64,000 nt of DNA, taken from the NCBI RefSeq assembly GCF_003355515.1, contig NZ_CP031367.1:1116001-1180000 (forward strand), in the 5' to 3' direction. The position numbers and the translations under genes are program-made. The notes beneath the pieces were generated by a model. That model was not told where the DNA came from. It made no database searches and saw only the letters and a list, made by a program, of their open reading frames with translations. Below, in pieces: positions 17,606-26,462 of the stretch (the stretch's first letter is position 1; each line of letters opens with the position of its first letter). Origin of the DNA: Aliarcobacter trophiarum LMG 25534 (GTDB lineage Bacteria; Campylobacterota; Campylobacteria; Campylobacterales; Arcobacteraceae).

Positions 17606-19488
17606 TGAGAACAAATAGACTTTTTTTAATATTTTGTAGTGTTATAGCAACACTATTTTTTTGGCACTATTTAGGTGAAAAAGCAATCTTAAAAGATAAT
17701 TCAAATAGCTTTGATAAACTTCAGTGTGTATCTTATGCACCGTATGGAAAAGACGAGTCTCCTTTTTTCTTTGATAAAGGAATGGTTTTAAAAGAAGAGA
17801 ATATAAGAAAAGATATGGAACTTCTTTCAAAATATACCTCTTGTGTAAGAACTTATTCAACTGTTGGTCAAGAACTTGTTCCAAAAGTTGCAAAAGAGTT
17901 AGGAATGCAAGTTTTAATGGGTATTTGGATAGGTAAAGAGGAGAAACAAGCAGTTGCTGAGATTGCTACATTAAAAGAGTTAGCAAAACTATATCCTGAG
18001 GTTATAAAAGCAATTATTGTAGGAAATGAGGTTCTTTTAAGAGGTGACCAAACAGAAGAGAATTTATCAAAATATATAAAAGAGGTAAAAAATGCTCTTC
18101 CACAGTATCCTGTAACTTATGCTGATGTTTGGGAATTTTGGCTTAAATATCCAAAAATAAAAGAGCTTACAGACTTTGTAACAATTCATATTTTGCCATA
18201 TTGGGAAGATGAACCAAAAAATATTCATGACTCTATTGAACATGTAAAAAATGTAAGAATGGAAGTAGAAAAAGAGCTAGGAACTTCAAATATTTTAATC
18301 GGTGAAACAGGATGGCCTAGTGAAGGAAGAGTAAGAGTTGATGCAGCACCTAGCAAAATCAATCAAGCAATTTATATAAGAGATTTTGTAAAACTTGCAA
18401 ATGAACACAACTGGCAATACAATATAATTGAAGCAATAGACCAACCATGGAAAAGAAAAAGTGAAGGTGCTGTTGGTGGTTTTTGGGGAATTTTCGATAA
18501 AGATAGAGCAGATAAAAATGTATTTAATGGAGACGTTTCAAACTTTCCAAACTACCTATCTTTGGCATTTGGTTCTTTATTATTAATATTTGGATTTTTT
18601 CTTAGATTTAAAAATGAAAAAACATCAACAATTAAATTTATAACTTTTAGTATTGTAAATACAATCTTTGCCTCACTATTTATGCTTCAAGTTGAACAGT
18701 ATTTAGTGATTTCAAGAAATTATTTGGAAGCTACATGGGCTATTTTACTTTTAGGATTACAACTTTATGTTTATTATGAACTTCTAAAACATATAGTTTC
18801 TAAAAATAGTTATGAGATAATCTCTAAAGTTGCATTCTACTTTAGTATGATTTTTATATTTATTATGACTGTAAATATAGCTTATAATGGAAGATATGAG
18901 AACTTTGAGATTTATGGACTAATAATACTTGCTGTTTCTTTTTTATGGTCATATTTTGGTAAATTTAATAGATTAAAATTTGGAAATTTTGAAAGATTGT
19001 TTGCTATTGTTTTACTTTTAAACACATTTGTAATGATTTACAACGAAACAACTTTAAATATTTTTAGCAATATTTTTGCTCTTATAAATTTTGTATTTGT
19101 AGCAATTTTATGTTTAGGTGCTTTTAAAAATAGTAGTTTAATAGAGCTAAAAAAACCAATTATATATATTGTATCTATTTGTGTTGCTATACTTCTTTTT
19201 AAACATGGCTTTGTTATGAATAGAGATATTGATATGTCTTGTAAAATAAGTGGTGGTTTTTTATGCTCAATTATTGGCTATGTTTGGTATATGTTGTATT
19301 TTAACTATATTGGAATTGCCGCTATTATTGCTTCACTATTTGCTATTTTAGTAGCAAAAAAACCATTTGTTTTAACTGCACTATTCTTAAGTATTTTAGC
19401 ATCAATGCTTACAAATACATTTTTAGGAGCTATTGCATTTATTATTGTGCTTTATACTATTACAAAAGATAAAAAAGTATTAAACTAA
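17605..19488 (+). CDS. GH17-family beta-1,3-glucanase/transglycosylase-like protein with a polytopic membrane C-terminus
   Basis: A 627-residue protein. After an N-terminal hydrophobic anchor (residues ~5-22), residues ~40-310 form a glycoside hydrolase 17-like barrel with the putative acid in VGNEV (Glu142) and the nucleophile in GETGWPS (Glu234). Residues ~316-620 hold about ten hydrophobic helices. Similar proteins (NdvC-like) act on cyclic or linear beta-glucans at the inner membrane; whether this one hydrolyses or transfers glucan is unknown. It overlaps proA by one base, so expression is coupled although no functional link is obvious. Confidence 0.85.
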   Translation: MRTNRLFLIFCSVIATLFFWHYLGEKAILKDNSNSFDKLQCVSYAPYGKDESPFFFDKGMVLKEENIRKDMELLSKYTSCVRTYSTVGQELVPKVAKELGMQVLMGIWIGKEEKQAVAEIATLKELAKLYPEVIKAIIVGNEVLLRGDQTEENLSKYIKEVKNALPQYPVTYADVWEFWLKYPKIKELTDFVTIHILPYWEDEPKNIHDSIEHVKNVRMEVEKELGTSNILIGETGWPSEGRVRVDAAPSKINQAIYIRDFVKLANEHNWQYNIIEAIDQPWKRKSEGAVGGFWGIFDKDRADKNVFNGDVSNFPNYLSLAFGSLLLIFGFFLRFKNEKTSTIKFITFSIVNTIFASLFMLQVEQYLVISRNYLEATWAILLLGLQLYVYYELLKHIVSKNSYEIISKVAFYFSMIFIFIMTVNIAYNGRYENFEIYGLIILAVSFLWSYFGKFNRLKFGNFERLFAIVLLLNTFVMIYNETTLNIFSNIFALINFVFVAILCLGAFKNSSLIELKKPIIYIVSICVAILLFKHGFVMNRDIDMSCKISGGFLCSIIGYVWYMLYFNYIGIAAIIASLFAILVAKKPFVLTALFLSILASMLTNTFLGAIAFIIVLYTITKDKKVLN

Positions 19489-19494
19489 AAAAAG

Positions 19495-19518
19495 TAGATT
19501 GAAGTTTTCTTCAATCTA
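19495..19518. terminator. bidirectional Rho-independent terminator
   Basis: A 10-bp stem (TAGATTGAAG with CTTCAATCTA) closes a TTTT loop, with A-rich and T-rich flanks on either side. It separates the convergent GH17-like gene and the periplasmic hypothetical gene and can serve both. Confidence 0.8.
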
Positions 19519-19520
19519 TT

Positions 19521-20138
19521 TTAATCCTCCTCACCCTCTCCTATAATAACATCTATAGCTTTTACTGGAAAATTTGGTAATTTAAATTTATTATCTTTTA
19601 TATCAATATTAAAGTTTGCATTTTTTGCAATTTGTATCTGTTCAATACCCAAAGATTTACTAATTTGTTTTAACATAACACTATTGTAAACCCAAATTTT
19701 ATACTCTCCTAATTCCCAAATATCGCACTTATATCCTAAAACATTCTCATTTCCTAAAAACTTTGCACCCATCTCTTTAAAAGCTTCTCTATTTTTTGTA
19801 TTTGCTATAGGATTTTCATCATCAACACTTAACTCTTGCGAATAGATTATCTCATCATTAAAATCAGCTGTATAGATTTTGCCTTTTGAAATTTTATAAG
19901 TATTTCTCTCTTCTTCAACCATAGAGCCTCTTTTTTGAATAATAATTTCATCAAATAGCTCTATATTTCCAAAATCTTTAAAATATAAAGTGCTACTTCC
20001 ACTAAAAGTGTGATCTTTTGAATTTGTAACACCCAAAATATCATATTCTACTATCCCAGATTTTATATCATATCTATTGTTTTGAGCGAATAAACTACAA
20101 GCACTAAGCAATAAAACTGAAATAACAAATTTTTTCAT
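19521..20138 (-). CDS. hypothetical periplasmic protein
   Basis: A 205-residue protein with a signal peptide (KKFVISVLLLSACSLFAQ; the cysteine is inside the hydrophobic core region and could make a lipobox-like LSAC). The mature part is beta-rich (SGIVEYDILG, STLYFKDFG, IIIQKRG, GYKCDIWELGEYKIWVYN), reminiscent of LolA-like or DUF4412-type folds that read an oxidised or denatured lipid/protein substrate, but no firm family can be given. It is a single gene with its own start near ATG 20138. Confidence 0.7.
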   Translation of the reverse strand: MKKFVISVLLLSACSLFAQNNRYDIKSGIVEYDILGVTNSKDHTFSGSSTLYFKDFGNIELFDEIIIQKRGSMVEEERNTYKISKGKIYTADFNDEIIYSQELSVDDENPIANTKNREAFKEMGAKFLGNENVLGYKCDIWELGEYKIWVYNSVMLKQISKSLGIEQIQIAKNANFNIDIKDNKFKLPNFPVKAIDVIIGEGEED

Positions 20139-20253
20139 ATATTTTCCTTTATTAAAAATTGGTGAAATTATACATGTATACAGATAAATTTACTACATAT
20201 TGGTAACTTTACATAAACTTTAACTTTTATATCTCTTATGCTAAAATTTTTAA

Positions 20254-20769
20254 ATGAAAAGCAATACTATCTATACAACAATCATAAAAACTCCAAAATT
20301 AATTATGTTTGCTGCTAGTTTTAAAAATGAGCTTATTCTCTTTGTGCCATTTGAAAAAGAGTATTGCAACAATAAGTTAAAGAGTTTTCAAAAACTATTA
20401 AAAGCCTCAAATGTTGTAGAGGATGAGTCTAAATTTGATAAATTAAAGCTTGAAATAGATGAGTATTTTAACCATAAAAGAGAAGATTTCTCAATTAAAT
20501 TAAAGTTTATAGGAACTCCTTTTCAAATAAAATGTTGGGAAGTTTTACAAGAAATTCCCTATGGAGAAACTATTAGCTACAAAGATGAAGCCAAAGAAAT
20601 AGGAAATGAGAAAGCTTTTAGAGCAGTCGCAAATGCAAATGGGAAAAACAATTTTAGTATAATTGTACCTTGCCATAGAGTAATAGCAAATAATGGAAAA
20701 ATTGGTGGTTATACTGGTGGAGTTTGGATTAAAGAGTATCTGTTAAATTTAGAAAAAGGGGAAAAATGA
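20254..20769 (+). CDS. ogt: methylated-DNA-[protein]-cysteine S-methyltransferase
   Basis: A 171-residue DNA repair protein. It has a variable N-terminal domain and the conserved C-terminal domain with IPYGETISYKDEA, the helix-turn-helix region with RAVANANGKN, and the active site PCHRVIANNGKIGGYTGG. The cysteine takes the alkyl group from O6-methylguanine irreversibly. Length is normal for Ogt. The following nitrilase gene starts 4 nt before its stop. Confidence 0.94.
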   Translation: MKSNTIYTTIIKTPKLIMFAASFKNELILFVPFEKEYCNNKLKSFQKLLKASNVVEDESKFDKLKLEIDEYFNHKREDFSIKLKFIGTPFQIKCWEVLQEIPYGETISYKDEAKEIGNEKAFRAVANANGKNNFSIIVPCHRVIANNGKIGGYTGGVWIKEYLLNLEKGEK

Positions 20770-21488
20770 ACTTAATTTCACTTCAAATAGAAACTCTTGA
20801 AGATTTTGATAAGAATCTTGAAAACTTTAAAAGTTTGATAATATCATCTAAAGAAAACTCTTTAATAGTTGCTCCTGAACTGGCTCTGGTTGGCTTTGCA
20901 TACAATAAAATGGAAGAAGCTAGTCTCTTCTCAATCAAAGCAATTAATGAGATAAAAGAGCTTTCAGAAAATAAAATTATAGCAATTACAACAATTGTAA
21001 AAGAGAATGAGAAATTTTATAATAGACTATTTATAATATTTAATAAAAATATTGTTCACACTCAAGATAAAATAAAACTTTTTCCTTTAGGTGATGAGGA
21101 TATATATTTTACACCTTCAAAAGAAAATAATATAAAAATAATAGAAATAAATGGTTTAAAAATAGCAACTTTAATATGTTTTGAACTTAGATTTCCTGCT
21201 CTTTGGGAACAGATAAAAGGTGCTGATATTATATTAAATCCTTCTATGTGGGGAATAAAAAGAAAAGATCACTATGAAACTATTAGCAAATCTTTAGCTC
21301 TTGTAAATCAAGCTTTTGTAGTTGCAAGTAATAGTGCAAACTCAAATATGGCAAGAGGAAGTGCCATAATATCGCCTTTTGGAAACCTTACAAAAGATGA
21401 CAACAAAATAGTTTTGGAAACAAAATTTGATAAAGATGAAATTATAAAGGTTAGAAAATATATAGATATAGGATTAACTACTTTATAA
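20766..21488 (+). CDS. carbon-nitrogen hydrolase (nitrilase superfamily)
   Basis: A 240-residue cytoplasmic amidase-like enzyme with the catalytic Glu in VAPELALVGF (~residue 38), Lys in TQDKIKLFPLG (~residue 102) and Cys in LICFELRFP (~residue 138). Members release ammonia from amides or nitriles; the subfamily cannot be told from motifs alone, although it resembles the small omega-amidase/NitR group of Campylobacterota. It overlaps ogt by 4 nt. Confidence 0.9.
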   Translation: MNLISLQIETLEDFDKNLENFKSLIISSKENSLIVAPELALVGFAYNKMEEASLFSIKAINEIKELSENKIIAITTIVKENEKFYNRLFIIFNKNIVHTQDKIKLFPLGDEDIYFTPSKENNIKIIEINGLKIATLICFELRFPALWEQIKGADIILNPSMWGIKRKDHYETISKSLALVNQAFVVASNSANSNMARGSAIISPFGNLTKDDNKIVLETKFDKDEIIKVRKYIDIGLTTL

Positions 21489-21603
21489 ATACTTAGCAAC
21501 TTAATAGACCTCTACTTATACAAAAAAAAATTTATACGATTATTACACAATTTTAAAATATCATCTTTACTTATTTAGAAAAAATTCAAAAAAGGAGAAA
21601 ACA

Positions 21604-22101
21604 TTGAAATTTAAATTCTTATTAATGATTTTATTATTTATTTCTAATGTTTTTGCATCTAACATAGATATAAAGAACTTAACACAAGAACAACTTGAAA
21701 CACTAAAAGAGATTAAAAAACATGGAGAGGATACAGGTCTTAGTTATACTTTAATGGCAATAGCAATTAAAGAATCAAAACTGGGTCAATATATGGTAAA
21801 TCTTGATACAAAAGATTTTGGTCTTTATCAAGCAAATATAAAAACTGTTTTAAGTAGGCAAAATATAAAAGATACAACTTGGAATAGAAATGTTTTTGCA
21901 TCAAAATTGGTTTCTGATTTCCAATTTGCAACTAAAAATGCTATAGAAGAGCTTACTTTTTGGCAAAAAATCCATAAAAACGATTGGACAAAGGTTTGGG
22001 GAAGCTACAATGCTGGTTATAAATTCAATAGTAAACAAGCAAGAGAGTATTCAAAAGAGATTGCTCTAATTATAAAAGAACTTAAAAAGTTCAATGTATA
22101 A
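21604..22101 (+). CDS. SLT-like lytic transglycosylase fold protein (periplasmic)
   Basis: A 165-residue protein translated from TTG 21604, which has AGGAG six bases upstream. It has a signal peptide (FLLMILLFISNVFAS), followed by a small lysozyme-like domain: TLMAIAIKESKLGQYMVN with the likely catalytic Glu, then KDFGLYQANIKTVL and VWGSYNAGY near the end. These resemble motifs 1, 2 and 4 of SLT family 1 enzymes. It probably trims peptidoglycan in the periplasm. It is short, and no substrate or secretion system is evident nearby. Confidence 0.8.
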   Translation: MKFKFLLMILLFISNVFASNIDIKNLTQEQLETLKEIKKHGEDTGLSYTLMAIAIKESKLGQYMVNLDTKDFGLYQANIKTVLSRQNIKDTTWNRNVFASKLVSDFQFATKNAIEELTFWQKIHKNDWTKVWGSYNAGYKFNSKQAREYSKEIALIIKELKKFNV

Positions 22102-22106
22102 AAAAT

Positions 22107-22136
22107 TGACAACTAGAATTAACTAGTTGTTATTTT
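22107..22136 (+). terminator. terminator after the SLT-like gene
   Basis: An 8-bp stem (ACAACTAG with CTAGTTGT) around a six-base loop is followed by TATTTT. It begins right after the stop codon. Confidence 0.65.
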
Positions 22137-22170
22137 ACCTCTCAAAATAGATAAAAAAATCCTACATTTT

Positions 22171-22185
22171 TGATAACAGTTATCA
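22171..22185 (+). promoter_or_regulatory. Fur-box-like palindrome 1 upstream of the DUF2325 gene
   Basis: TGATAACAGTTATCA is a perfect 7-1-7 inverted repeat. It matches the canonical Fur core TGATAATnATTATCA except for one symmetrical base pair. It lies 70 nt before the start codon. Confidence 0.5.
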
Positions 22186-22223
22186 TAATTTAATAAAAAC
22201 AAAAGTTTATTTTGCTAATATTT

Positions 22224-22238
22224 TGATATTAATTATCA
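22224..22238 (+). promoter_or_regulatory. Fur-box-like palindrome 2 upstream of the DUF2325 gene
   Basis: TGATATTAATTATCA matches the 7-1-7 Fur core at all but one base. It is 38 nt downstream of the first site, just before the ribosome-binding sequence AAAGGAAA, so binding here would block transcription or initiation. Confidence 0.5.
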
Positions 22239-22254
22239 ATACAAAGGAAATATA

Positions 22255-22587
22255 ATGAGCGTTTTAATTATTGGTGGAGACCAAATATCTCAAATATCTT
22301 CTATGCTAACACAACTTGGAGTAAAAAGTATAAACCATTGGGATGCAAGAAAGAAATCATCTGCACCTAAAAAAAAGTTACCACAACAAATAGATTGTAT
22401 AGTTATGATAACATCGTTTTTAAACCACAATACAATGCTAAAATATAAAAATGAAGCAAAAAAGAAAAATATCCCTTTTATTTGTACAAAAAGGTCTATA
22501 TCTTGTGTCTATGATGAGTATGTAAAGATTATGGGGATAAAAGATTGTAGTCAATGTTATGCAAACTGTGCTAATACGACGATGTAA
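22255..22587 (+). CDS. DUF2325 domain protein
   Basis: A 110-residue protein with the DUF2325 outline: an N-terminal strand and glycine loop (VLIIGGDQISQ), a central DCIVMITSFLNHNTML, and KKKNIPFICTKRSISCVYDEY. It ends with a cysteine cluster (C-S-Q-C-Y-A-N-C) that could bind metal. Such proteins are often small and iron- or redox-associated, but their role is not established. Two Fur-like palindromes upstream suggest control by iron. AAAGGAAATATA precedes ATG 22255. Confidence 0.85.
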   Translation: MSVLIIGGDQISQISSMLTQLGVKSINHWDARKKSSAPKKKLPQQIDCIVMITSFLNHNTMLKYKNEAKKKNIPFICTKRSISCVYDEYVKIMGIKDCSQCYANCANTTM

Positions 22588-22617
22588 GATAAAGAGAAAC
22601 TTCTCTTTATCTTACAT
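22582..22617. terminator. bidirectional terminator between the DUF2325 gene and dltA
   Basis: A long perfect inverted repeat (17-bp arms, starting ATGTAAGATAAAG) contains the stop codons of both convergent genes. It has a very short central loop and AT-rich flanks. Confidence 0.75.
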
Positions 22618-24048
22618 ATTTTTATAGAAATTTATCAACTCATTTTTATCTATTTTATGATTTGAATTATATGGGAATTTATCCAGAATAACAATATCTG
22701 CTGGAACCATATAATATGGAAGATTTTTTGAAATATTCTCTTTTAGAAATTCTATATCTAAAGATTTCAAGCCAACAATAAAAGAGATAATCTTTGCAAC
22801 CTCATTTCCTCTTTTTAAGGCAATAGTAATAGCTTCACTTATATTTTTATCACTCATTATCTCTTTATCTATCTCTCCTAACTCTATTCTAAATCCATGA
22901 AGTTTTATAAGCTCATCTTTTCTATTTGCAAAGAAGAGTAAATTATCTTCAAAATAACCAAAATCTCCTGTTCTAAAGCTTCGTTTTTCATACTTCTTTT
23001 CAAATTTCTGCTTATTTAGCTCTTCATTTTTAAAATATCCAATAGATACATTATCACCAACTATCTCTATCTCCCCAATATTTTGTTCATCTATATCTAA
23101 TAAATTTATCTTTGAACTCTCTTTTACATAACCAACTGGTAAATTTTTTGAATATTTTTCTAAAATATCAGAAGTAATCTCTATCAAAGTTGTAGCAACA
23201 GTAGCTTCTGTTGGTCCATAACTATTTAAAACTATAGAAGATGGAAAGCTATTTTTTATTCTTTTTACACTATTTGATGGTAAAACCTCTCCACAAAAAA
23301 GAAAAGTTCTTAAATCTTTTAAGTTATCCTCTACAAACTCAAATGACAATAGAAGTTTACTAATAAATGATGGAGTTGAAACCCAAGTATTACAAGAGTA
23401 TTTTTTTAATCTTTCAAAATATAAAAGATGATTCTCTATAATATCTTTACTATTTAAAACAATAGTTGCACCTAAAGATAAAAACCCAACTAGTTCATAA
23501 ACAGATAGATCAAAACTAAATGGTGCTTGATTCATAAACACACTATCTTTTGATAGCCCAAAATCACTATTTAACCACTTTTGGAAGTCTAAAATAGAGT
23601 TTTGTGTAATTTGTACACCTTTTGGCTCACCTGTGCTTCCTGATGTAAAAATGATATAGATTATTGGGTCATCTAATAGATATGTTGTAGATAAATTATT
23701 TTCGTTAAAAGTAATTTGCTTATCTATTGTATTTATTGTAATAGAAGATTTCACAATATTTACTATTTTATCAAGCCTATCTTTTGGATAGATTGTATCT
23801 ATTGGAATATATGGAAATCCTAAATTTATACAGCTTAGAATACTTACTATAAATTCAACCTCTTTATGCCCATAAATAACAACTGGATGTCCTTTTGGAA
23901 GATTATAATTTTGAAGTTTCTTTTTAAAAATATCTACTTCATTCTTTAATTCTCTCCAAGTTAAATCTTTGTTACTTCCACAAACAGCCAATTTATCAAA
24001 ATCTTTTTCACACTCAACAAAATCTAAAAGCTTAAAATCAAATCTCAT
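22612..24048 (-). CDS. dltA: D-alanine-[carrier protein] ligase
   Basis: A 478-residue adenylation-domain enzyme with motif A3 IIFTSGSTGEPKGV (~residue 132), NSYGPTEATV near residue 270, FRTGDFG, and the A8 region KLHGFRIELGEID, ending in a Lys-containing A10 (HKIDKNEL). It activates D-alanine and loads the DltC carrier in the cytoplasm. It is the last gene of the dlt operon here; its ATG overlaps the dltB stop by 4 nt and has GGAGGG upstream. Operon context makes DltA far more likely than a general NRPS domain. Confidence 0.88.
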   Translation of the reverse strand: MRFDFKLLDFVECEKDFDKLAVCGSNKDLTWRELKNEVDIFKKKLQNYNLPKGHPVVIYGHKEVEFIVSILSCINLGFPYIPIDTIYPKDRLDKIVNIVKSSITINTIDKQITFNENNLSTTYLLDDPIIYIIFTSGSTGEPKGVQITQNSILDFQKWLNSDFGLSKDSVFMNQAPFSFDLSVYELVGFLSLGATIVLNSKDIIENHLLYFERLKKYSCNTWVSTPSFISKLLLSFEFVEDNLKDLRTFLFCGEVLPSNSVKRIKNSFPSSIVLNSYGPTEATVATTLIEITSDILEKYSKNLPVGYVKESSKINLLDIDEQNIGEIEIVGDNVSIGYFKNEELNKQKFEKKYEKRSFRTGDFGYFEDNLLFFANRKDELIKLHGFRIELGEIDKEIMSDKNISEAITIALKRGNEVAKIISFIVGLKSLDIEFLKENISKNLPYYMVPADIVILDKFPYNSNHKIDKNELINFYKNM

Positions 24049-25184
24049 AAAGGAACCCTCCCACTAAAAAAATATAGAGCAAAAACTGCCGCATTTATCA
24101 TTAAAAATCTCTTCAAATTTATACTTATAACTTGTGGAAAAAATGAAAAATAGTCATATCCTCCTTTTTTTATATACAAAACATAAGAGTTATGAATACT
24201 TGAATAAATTCCAAATAAAAAACCACTAAATATAAAATACCAAGTCAAACCATTCCAAACTCCCATAAGTAAAAAAGTACATGTTATTGCAATATTTTGA
24301 ATAAGTAGTTTTCTACTTTTTAGAAGATTAAAATTATGAAGATATTTATATAATGGTTTAAAGAAGTAATCAGTTAGCCAACTTCCCAAAGTTATGTGAA
24401 ATCTTCTCCAAAAATCTTGTGGATTTGGTGCAAGATAAGGGTGATTAAAGTTCATTGGAATAAAAATACCAATCATAATACTAAGCCCAACAGCCATTGC
24501 ACTATAACCTGCAAAATCAAAAAAGAGATAAGTTGTATATGCATAGGCACTATTTATCATCTCAAATAAATTTGTACTATTTTCATCTATTTTTCCAAGC
24601 CAAAACATAGTAACAAGTTTTGCAAAAACAAATTTAAATAAAACTCCAATAACTAAAATCTCCCAACCTTTCAAAATATTTTTAAAAGTTAAATTTGTAT
24701 AACCTTTTTGTAAATCTTCTTGAAATCTATATGATCTATCTATTGGACCTGCAAGAAGTGTTGTTGGAAATAGTAAAAAGGATGCAAACTCAAAAAATGA
24801 TAGTTTTCCATAATTATGACTATCAACTATTGCTTGAATAGTTCTAAATGTAATATATGAAATACCAATAATTTTAAACATAGGATTTTCTAAATCAATT
24901 TTATGTAGTATCATAGGAAAAGCAATTACAATCATTGGGAAAATAGTCTCTTTATACTCATTTTTAACAAAAATATAGTAAACAATATAAGTGTAAATTA
25001 GAAGTAAAAAAAGCTCATAAGATTCAGGAATAGCAAAAGATATATAAGCAATAACAGCTATAAAAATAACCATTTTATATGAAATAAATTTACTTAAAAT
25101 GTTTTTAAATAGATGTAAAAAAAGAGTAAATGCAAAACTTATTATAAAAAATCCCACTCCAGAAAAAGGAAATAAATCATGCAT
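24045..25184 (-). CDS. dltB: MBOAT-family D-alanyl transfer protein
   Basis: A 379-residue polytopic membrane O-acyltransferase with about ten hydrophobic helices. It has the MBOAT hallmark NPQDFWRRFHITLGSWLTDYF (first histidine region) and the later MGVWNGLTWYFIFSGFLFG preceding the second, membrane-embedded histidine (IHNSY). In known dlt systems DltB passes D-alanine from DltC across the membrane. GAGGAG lies seven bases before ATG 25184, inside the end of dltX. Confidence 0.92.
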   Translation of the reverse strand: MHDLFPFSGVGFFIISFAFTLFLHLFKNILSKFISYKMVIFIAVIAYISFAIPESYELFLLLIYTYIVYYIFVKNEYKETIFPMIVIAFPMILHKIDLENPMFKIIGISYITFRTIQAIVDSHNYGKLSFFEFASFLLFPTTLLAGPIDRSYRFQEDLQKGYTNLTFKNILKGWEILVIGVLFKFVFAKLVTMFWLGKIDENSTNLFEMINSAYAYTTYLFFDFAGYSAMAVGLSIMIGIFIPMNFNHPYLAPNPQDFWRRFHITLGSWLTDYFFKPLYKYLHNFNLLKSRKLLIQNIAITCTFLLMGVWNGLTWYFIFSGFLFGIYSSIHNSYVLYIKKGGYDYFSFFPQVISINLKRFLMINAAVFALYFFSGRVPL

Positions 25185-25325
25185 TTAAAACTCCTCATAA
25201 ACAAATTCAACAGTTGAATCAACATCATTCCCACTTAAATCATTTATATTTTCATCAGCTAAAATATATAAAAGACCAACTATTAAAAACAGATATATAA
25301 AGAAGAATTTAAAAAAGTATCTCAA
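25185..25325 (-). CDS. dltX: DltX, 46-residue membrane peptide with C-terminal FxYxxF motif
   Basis: A small gene between dltD and dltB, translated from TTG 25325 with AAGGAA five bases upstream. The peptide has an N-terminal membrane helix (residues ~3-23, with IYLFLIVGLLYI), an acidic middle (ADENINDLSGNDVD) and the C-terminus E-F-V-Y-E-E-F. This ends in the FxYxxF pattern known for DltX of Gram-positive dlt operons, where the tyrosine has been proposed to carry D-alanine between DltB and DltD. Its size, topology, terminal motif and position all fit. It abuts dltB with no gap. Confidence 0.87.
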   Translation of the reverse strand: MRYFFKFFFIYLFLIVGLLYILADENINDLSGNDVDSTVEFVYEEF

Positions 25326-25334
25326 TAGATTTCC

Positions 25335-26462
25335 TTATTTAACAAAATAATCAACTATTTTTTGATTAGCTCTAAGCCAACCTAACTCACCAAAATGAAC
25401 AATATCTATCAAAGTTCCAATCTCATAATCCTCTTTTTTGTATGTCCACATATCCATATACTCAAAGTTATGCTCTAAAACTTTTGATTTTATTGTTTCC
25501 ATAAGTAAATTTGCATTTTCTCTATTTTTTATAAAAATATAAGGGTGTAAATCTTGCATTATAAAAAGTGGTTTTATTTTATAACTATCTAAAAAATCAA
25601 GTAAGTCTAAAAAATCTTGGTACTCTTCATTTTTTTCCAAGGATGGCGGTATTACTATTTCAAAAGGAAAGTTATTCTTTGCAATTTCTGGCTTAATATA
25701 TTTAAAATAGTATTCATTTTGAATTCCAAACTTATTATTTGAAGATGAAGACTCTATAATCTTTGCTTCATTTTTTAAATTATCAAAATTGATATTTTGC
25801 TTTAAATAACTAATATCTTGTGTTTTTACATACTTTTCATCAAATTTCTCTATTATAAATTTTTTAAATTTATTATCTATATATTCATCTTTTATATCTT
25901 TAAAAGGTGTTTCATATATAAAAGTTGGATCTTTTATATATGAAATATTGTTTTGAATATAATCACTTATTAAAAATTTATATTTATCTTGGGTTTGCCC
26001 CTCGAAATAGAGCTTATTCATCATTCCTAGATTCATAAATTCTAAAAATTTTGCCATAGTAAGACCGTTGTCACTACTTCCTGTAAACCAACTAGGAGAT
26101 AATAAAACTACAATTTTTGCATTTTCTCTCACTTTTTTATTATCAAAAGCTGCTAATTGTGACAAAATTACAAAGGATTGATGACCTTCATTACCTTGAA
26201 CTCGTAAAGGTATTTTTAACTCATTATTAAAAAAATTTTGAGGTAAGAATTTTTGATTAGGATAAACTACAAGTTCAGAAGAGCCAAATAGCACAATCTT
26301 TCCACTTTCTAAATCACTTTGTAATTCAACTGTTTTTTTAAGAGAGTCTAAATAAGTAAAATAGTAGTCAAATAATTTATTTTTTGTAAAAAAGAGTGTA
26401 GTTAAAACTACAAGAAATGCTAAAAATAGTGCAGAAATATTTAAAATAAAACGATTATTCAC
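25335..26462 (-). CDS. dltD: DltD-like D-alanyl transferase/esterase
   Basis: An approximately 375-residue protein with an N-terminal membrane anchor (LNISALFLAFLVVLTTLFF) and an SGNH-hydrolase-like extracytoplasmic domain. The Ser nucleophile is in VLFGSSELVV (about residue 62), and the Asp/His pair is in LIDIVHFGELGWLRAN near the end. DltD moves D-alanine to the final acceptor outside the membrane. The start is GTG 26462 or TTG 26465, both overlapping the end of dltC; neither has a strong ribosome-binding site, which suggests translational coupling. Confidence 0.9.
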   Translation of the reverse strand: MNNRFILNISALFLAFLVVLTTLFFTKNKLFDYYFTYLDSLKKTVELQSDLESGKIVLFGSSELVVYPNQKFLPQNFFNNELKIPLRVQGNEGHQSFVILSQLAAFDNKKVRENAKIVVLLSPSWFTGSSDNGLTMAKFLEFMNLGMMNKLYFEGQTQDKYKFLISDYIQNNISYIKDPTFIYETPFKDIKDEYIDNKFKKFIIEKFDEKYVKTQDISYLKQNINFDNLKNEAKIIESSSSNNKFGIQNEYYFKYIKPEIAKNNFPFEIVIPPSLEKNEEYQDFLDLLDFLDSYKIKPLFIMQDLHPYIFIKNRENANLLMETIKSKVLEHNFEYMDMWTYKKEDYEIGTLIDIVHFGELGWLRANQKIVDYFVK

